From contig NC_019859.2 in the NCBI RefSeq assembly GCF_002234675.1, forward strand, positions 35,595,960 to 35,659,959: a stretch of DNA of 64,000 nt. The letters run 5' to 3'. Within the stretch, counting starts at the first letter, position 1, and every line of letters starts with the position of its first letter. The notes beneath the pieces were generated by a model. The model worked only from the letters and a program-made list of their open reading frames with translations, was not told where the DNA came from and ran no database searches. This stretch comes from Oryzias latipes (lineage: Eukaryota; Chordata; Actinopteri; Beloniformes; Adrianichthyidae). Position numbers and translations under genes: made by a program. Below are positions 51,441 through 64,000 of the stretch, in pieces.

Positions 51441-54156
51441 GTAAGTTACGAAATTTTTAACAGAAATCAAAGCTTACCGCTTATGATAGTTTATTCATAT
51501 GATCAATGTTTTAGAAAACTATATAAGAATATAAATATGAGTTGTTTAATCTCGGTGTCCTTCTTTTAAACGTCCTTGAGCGAAAGTGCATTACTAGCAT
51601 AGCGGCCATAAATTAATCTGATTTCCTCCACTGGATCCGCTAAACACCACCCTGAAATAACAATGTTGTTTTTAGCAGATAAAGAACTCGGTTTGTGTGT
51701 TTTTGGTTGGAATTACAAAGTGATCAATTAAAACCGGCGCCTTGTTGTGCTTTCCTGACAACAACCCGGCAGGTCCCCTGTTCTGTTTGTGGAAACCACT
51801 TTACTTCACAACAAGACAAAGAACTTTTCAGAGTTTATTGAAATTAATACTTTGTCGGAGTTTTAAGCCTGAAACCTCCTCCTGGTTACAGCAGGTTTAC
51901 TATAATAGACCATGCTGTAGGAAGAACACCATTGTATCTTTACACTCAGTTGGGACCATTCAAGTCGACATTATATAGATTTTACATAAACGTTATCCCT
52001 AGTAGAGACCTCAAGATACAACTTTCTATCGTTTGGTGACCACAAGCGATAGTTTCCAATTCCGAACACATAAGTTAATACTTAGAATTATGCAAGTTCT
52101 TAATATTTTTTCCCCGCCTATCGTCTTTGCAATGCGGCTAAAACAGTGGGAAAACGTTGTAATCACCGGTCGATGACGGGTTTTTCAATACCACATCTTC
52201 ACTATCTGTGCTCTAAATACCATCAATTTGTCACAGGACATTATTCAAGTGATTCAACAATTTTACATTTTTTTCCAGGAGTTTGTCATTTTATGTAATT
52301 ACCTGCTTTACGTCTGTGGAGTGCAGTTCATTATTCTGTTTTAAGGGCTTGAACCTGTGACGGCTCCTTACTGGGCTCATTAACATTGTGCATAATGATG
52401 TGGCGTGGGGAACTCGGGTCTGCAACGACGAACGCCACGCGTTTCATCGAGTTTCCTCAATGTTTAGGGGGACAGATCTCGTTGAATGCCTTTCACTTGA
52501 AATTGATCCAGAAAGCTGCTAAGGCCACGGTACCTTCTGCCGAATGGAAATCAGAGTATAAACTATCCCAGAATGCTCTGTAACACAAAAATGAACCCTT
52601 CCCAATGCAGAAACCAAGTTCGGCATGCGCAGGGACAGCCTCTGCGCTATACCTTTACTATAGACAACGTATAAGATAAAGATGCTTTGTTGATCCCAGT
52701 TTTGGGCTTGTCAACCTTGGGATTCATCAAATGATCAGGCAGACGGCTAGATGGAAGCCATGTTGAGAACCTACAGCTTTCATCATTCCGGATCATCCCT
52801 AAGGAAAGACAAACTAAAGCTACCTGGATTCGGCACTTTGAATCTGTGAAGACGGCCGTTTTATTGGATCTTAAAAACCAAATTTCAATTAAAGTTGTGT
52901 TTTTTCTGTTCTTGTGACATCTTACTGATGACACATAAGGAAAGTTGTAGGGCTGAGTATCACCAATACTTTCCAGAATCGATTCATTTTTGAATTTACT
53001 CGGTTTACACATTTGGACATATTTGTATAGAAATACATTAACAATCTATAGATGTTTTCTGCTACAGTTGACATACAGTAAATTCATCAGTGAAATAATA
53101 AACCAGTGATTGTTAAAACCATACAGGGTTACAGCATTTCTCAAACAGAGAAGCTCCAACAAAACTGTGCAGATCATTAACATTGTTGCGGTTCTGACTC
53201 GTATTACAAAACAAATGTTCTGCCTCTCCCTGAGGCGTTTCAGTTTGGCCACTAGGTGGAGCTCTCGCTATAGCATCACATTTTATTCCACAAGATTGGA
53301 GCAAAAAAGTTTCCTCTTAAGAGTTTGTAAAATTCCTGCCTGTGAGTCTTTAAAGCTGTTCATTTAGTCAGAAATGTTTGTTTAGGTCGGCAAGCGTTAG
53401 CATTAGCCGTTCTACGGGAAATTCCATCACACGTTAGCATCAAGCTAGCAGACTTTGGCTTTAGTGCTGTTGTGCGTTAGTCACTGGAAAAAGGAAGGCA
53501 TAAAAGATCGATCTCTACTTTTACAGATCGATTATTGATTTATTAAGCTTCCGTTGATTCAGATCAATTAATCGATTTTTATCAACCCAGCTCTAGAAAA
53601 TTCAGCTTAAAAATAACATTTCTTAATTTGTGAAGTAGAAAATATGCTGGGCGGAGCCTCGTGCTCCCTGCTCCGCCCCCTTCTGATCGTCCACTTGCAG
53701 ACACCCAGATCCATGAACGTCTTTGTTTCTGAGGTTTTCTGAACTGGAATCTGGATCCAAACCGCACAGTTGGATGGCTCACCAGTACTGTTAGCCTGGG
53801 GGTGTGAGGGGCTGTAAGCTAGTGGGACTTAAAACAGAGAGCTCTCAGCAAAGGGGAGGGGAACTGGGGGTGCCCACAACTCAGAGGTGAATCTCCGATG
53901 AACTCCTGCCGCTCTGCAGAAACGATGTGCTAGAAAGTGTCTCAGGTTTTTAGATTTTGGCAGAAAACTGCATCATCACAATCAAAAGACCGTTGGGAAC
54001 GCTTTGGAAATGAGAAGATGATGAACGGAGGTTTAAGCCGGAAACCTCCACCCGTTCTTTGCACCATCGTCAACTAAACTCAAAGGCGTTGAAAGCCGAA
54101 GTAGCTGACGGTGTTTGTCAGGAAAGCCTCTTTCTTCACGCTGTCTGTGGTTTCAG
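51441..54156 (+). other. Probable ndufs8 intron 1
   Basis: No exon was found. The stretch about 53640-53950 shares inverted blocks with repeat family A and with 26890-27100 (CAGAGCGGCAGGAG and its complement). Otherwise it is AT-rich sequence without recognisable genes. Confidence 0.4.
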
Positions 54157-54169
54157 GTGGAACGACCTC

Positions 54170-62410
<8,241 letters not shown>

Positions 62411-62925
62411 CGGAGCCCGGGGTCTGACATGGGTGGAAAAAAAAATAGTTCCCACAAAATAATTAGTTTCCACGAATTTCGTTCCCACCAATTAATTAAT
62501 TATTTCGTGGGAACAAAATAATTAATTTGTTCCCACGAAATACAAATTCATGTGATAAGTCATTCATAAACACGGATGTGAGCAATACTTGGATTTCCAG
62601 CAGATACCTGTGTCTCTCAGGACAACGCATGGAAGACATGCAGGATGTTTAGAGATCATTGATCTGTTTGAAAAAGCTCTACAGAAGCATCGTAATCACG
62701 TCTCCATGTCCGGGTTCATTCACATCCCGGTTTGCTCTCCGTCCTGCCGCTAAAGCCGTTCTCCGTGTCTCTGTGACCCACATTCATTCAAGAGGGGAAA
62801 AATAACAACTACAGGATCTATTTAATATTTTCTCCATGAAAATAAGAGAAATATCATAAGATTTATGATGGCCGAGCTGGATGCTTCTCCATCCCGCAGC
62901 AGCTGTCTGTTTGCCGGTATGGTGT
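62411..62925. mobile_element. TA-flanked MITE family H, truncated copy 2
   Basis: It starts after a TA with CGGAGCCCGGGGTCTGACAT and shares the GAGGGGAAAAATAACAACTA and AAGAGAAATATCATAAGATT blocks with 23318-23866. An internal GTTCCCACGAAAT word occurs on both strands (62460-62545). The right end is missing. Confidence 0.55.
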
Positions 62926-64000
62926 CAGTAAACAGAACTTAAACCTCATTTTTTCCCCCAAATAATTTTACTTTGAAAATGGGAGGCTTCACTTTATTTT
63001 GAAGATTTTATAACTTCCTGTGACACTTTCCCTGCGCTGTCTGCTTTTTTTCTTTCAGATTATGAACTCAAATCCAGTATTGTTTTGCATTTTAGAGCAA
63101 AAAGATATAGTGCCTGAGTATTTTTACTAAACTACCTTATTTTCAAGAATCGGCTACGTTGGACATTGCGGATATTTGTACTTGAATTTTCGGGAGCAGA
63201 GCGCAAATATCCGAGCTCTCGGATGTTACAGCGCTGATTTGCTAGCGGAACACGGTAGCAGCACCTGTCACTGCAGGGACATCCGAGCGCTTCTGGTCCG
63301 CTTGACTGCACGCGTTCCACAAATGCCTCGCAGATTATCTTTGGAGACGAATTAGAGGAGGAATGGATTATGGATGAGTTCAATCAATGCGATGCTCTAC
63401 AGTGTCGGTGGAGACCTTTGAGCGAGCGCTTCTCCAGAATTGTGACTTTGTGCCAGCCTGATGTGCAAAGCGACATCGTTAATTGGTCCCATCGGGTGGA
63501 GTAGAGTGGCTTCAGGGCATTTCTGAATACCTCCCACTGTGTCTGTCACTATATCACTCAATTAATTGGTTTTGGGTCATCGAGCTTAAAGCTCAGTTAA
63601 CTAAAAGATTTAACCTCAGAACTGAAAGAATAAATAAACAGAGCTCCTCTGTTCAGCACTGATTCACAATCGCACAGCTTTGTTTTGTCTGATTTGTCTT
63701 GTTTTACTCATCACTATCTTTTTTTCGCCGACGACATGAGACGTAGCCAAGAGTTCTACATTTTAGTTTGTAGCTATGTCTCTTTCTGTTTTAACATTTG
63801 GATTGCTTTGTTGGTCTGACGGTCCCTAAAGAAACCGAAAAATAATTCTGCTGAGACTCGCTGGTATATAGTGACAGTGAGGGATTACATTTGTGAATTT
63901 CCCGTCCAAATGTACATCCCTGTAGCTGCTTAGGATTGCTCACTGTCAATGATCTAGCACAGGGGTCTAGCTGAGGCTGGGATGGATCTGATTCAGAAAT
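62926..64000. other. Right edge, no gene recognised
   Basis: The plus strand at 63340-63505 has an open acidic frame (DELEEEWIMDEFNQCDALQC) without splice partners; it may be a transposon remnant. The remaining ndufs8 exons are not in view. Confidence 0.3.

Overview
This is a teleost fish nuclear DNA window. It holds intron-rich vertebrate genes with GT-AG splice sites, and the introns and spacers are packed with fish-type transposons: hAT, piggyBac-like, Tc1/mariner, BEL/Pao, L1, Rex1-like and I-like LINEs, and a tRNA-derived SINE. I cannot name the species; a medaka-like percomorph is a guess. There are no bacterial genes, operons or CRISPR arrays.

Four protein-coding genes can be rebuilt exon by exon. 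(1) tdrd7 (+): the last five coding exons visible, 3341-7742, encoding the C-terminal Tudor region of a germ-granule/RNA-granule protein; earlier exons lie left of the window. (2) prkaca (-): a complete 351-residue cAMP-dependent protein kinase catalytic subunit in eleven coding exons over 13790-33913, with a CpG-rich promoter around 33900-34660. (3) asf1b (-): a complete 199-residue histone H3-H4 chaperone in four exons, 37980-42530. (4) ndufs8 (+): the first five coding exons of the complex I TYKY iron-sulfur subunit, 54170-61503, behind an ETS-rich promoter and a probable non-coding first exon; the rest lies right of the window. The order is tdrd7 > < prkaca < asf1b, ndufs8 >. The adjacent asf1b-prkaca pair matches the human ASF1B-PRKACA neighbourhood and supports the prkaca assignment.

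Layout: 1-3340 repeats and a decayed piggyBac-like element; 3341-7791 tdrd7 with repeats in its introns; 7956-13700 intergenic DNA transposons; 13790-34660 prkaca, whose introns carry a nested transposon stack (15535-20165) and many other repeats; 34745-37690 LINE and repeat debris plus a telomere-like minisatellite; 37745-42730 asf1b; 43131-50454 a complete, apparently very young BEL/Pao LTR retrotransposon between asf1b and ndufs8, with one uninterrupted 1957-codon polyprotein frame, two 665-bp LTRs that read as identical, and a 5-bp target duplication; 50455-51330 AT-rich repeats; 51332-64000 ndufs8 with repeat-filled introns.

The four genes do not form one pathway. The points most worth a second look are the intact BEL element, a near-perfect 86-bp hairpin in an asf1b intron, the nested transposon stack, an apparent extra intron in prkaca, CRE motifs in the prkaca promoter and in the BEL LTRs, an E2F/CCAAT cluster inside asf1b intron 1, and several TIR families that recur within the window.
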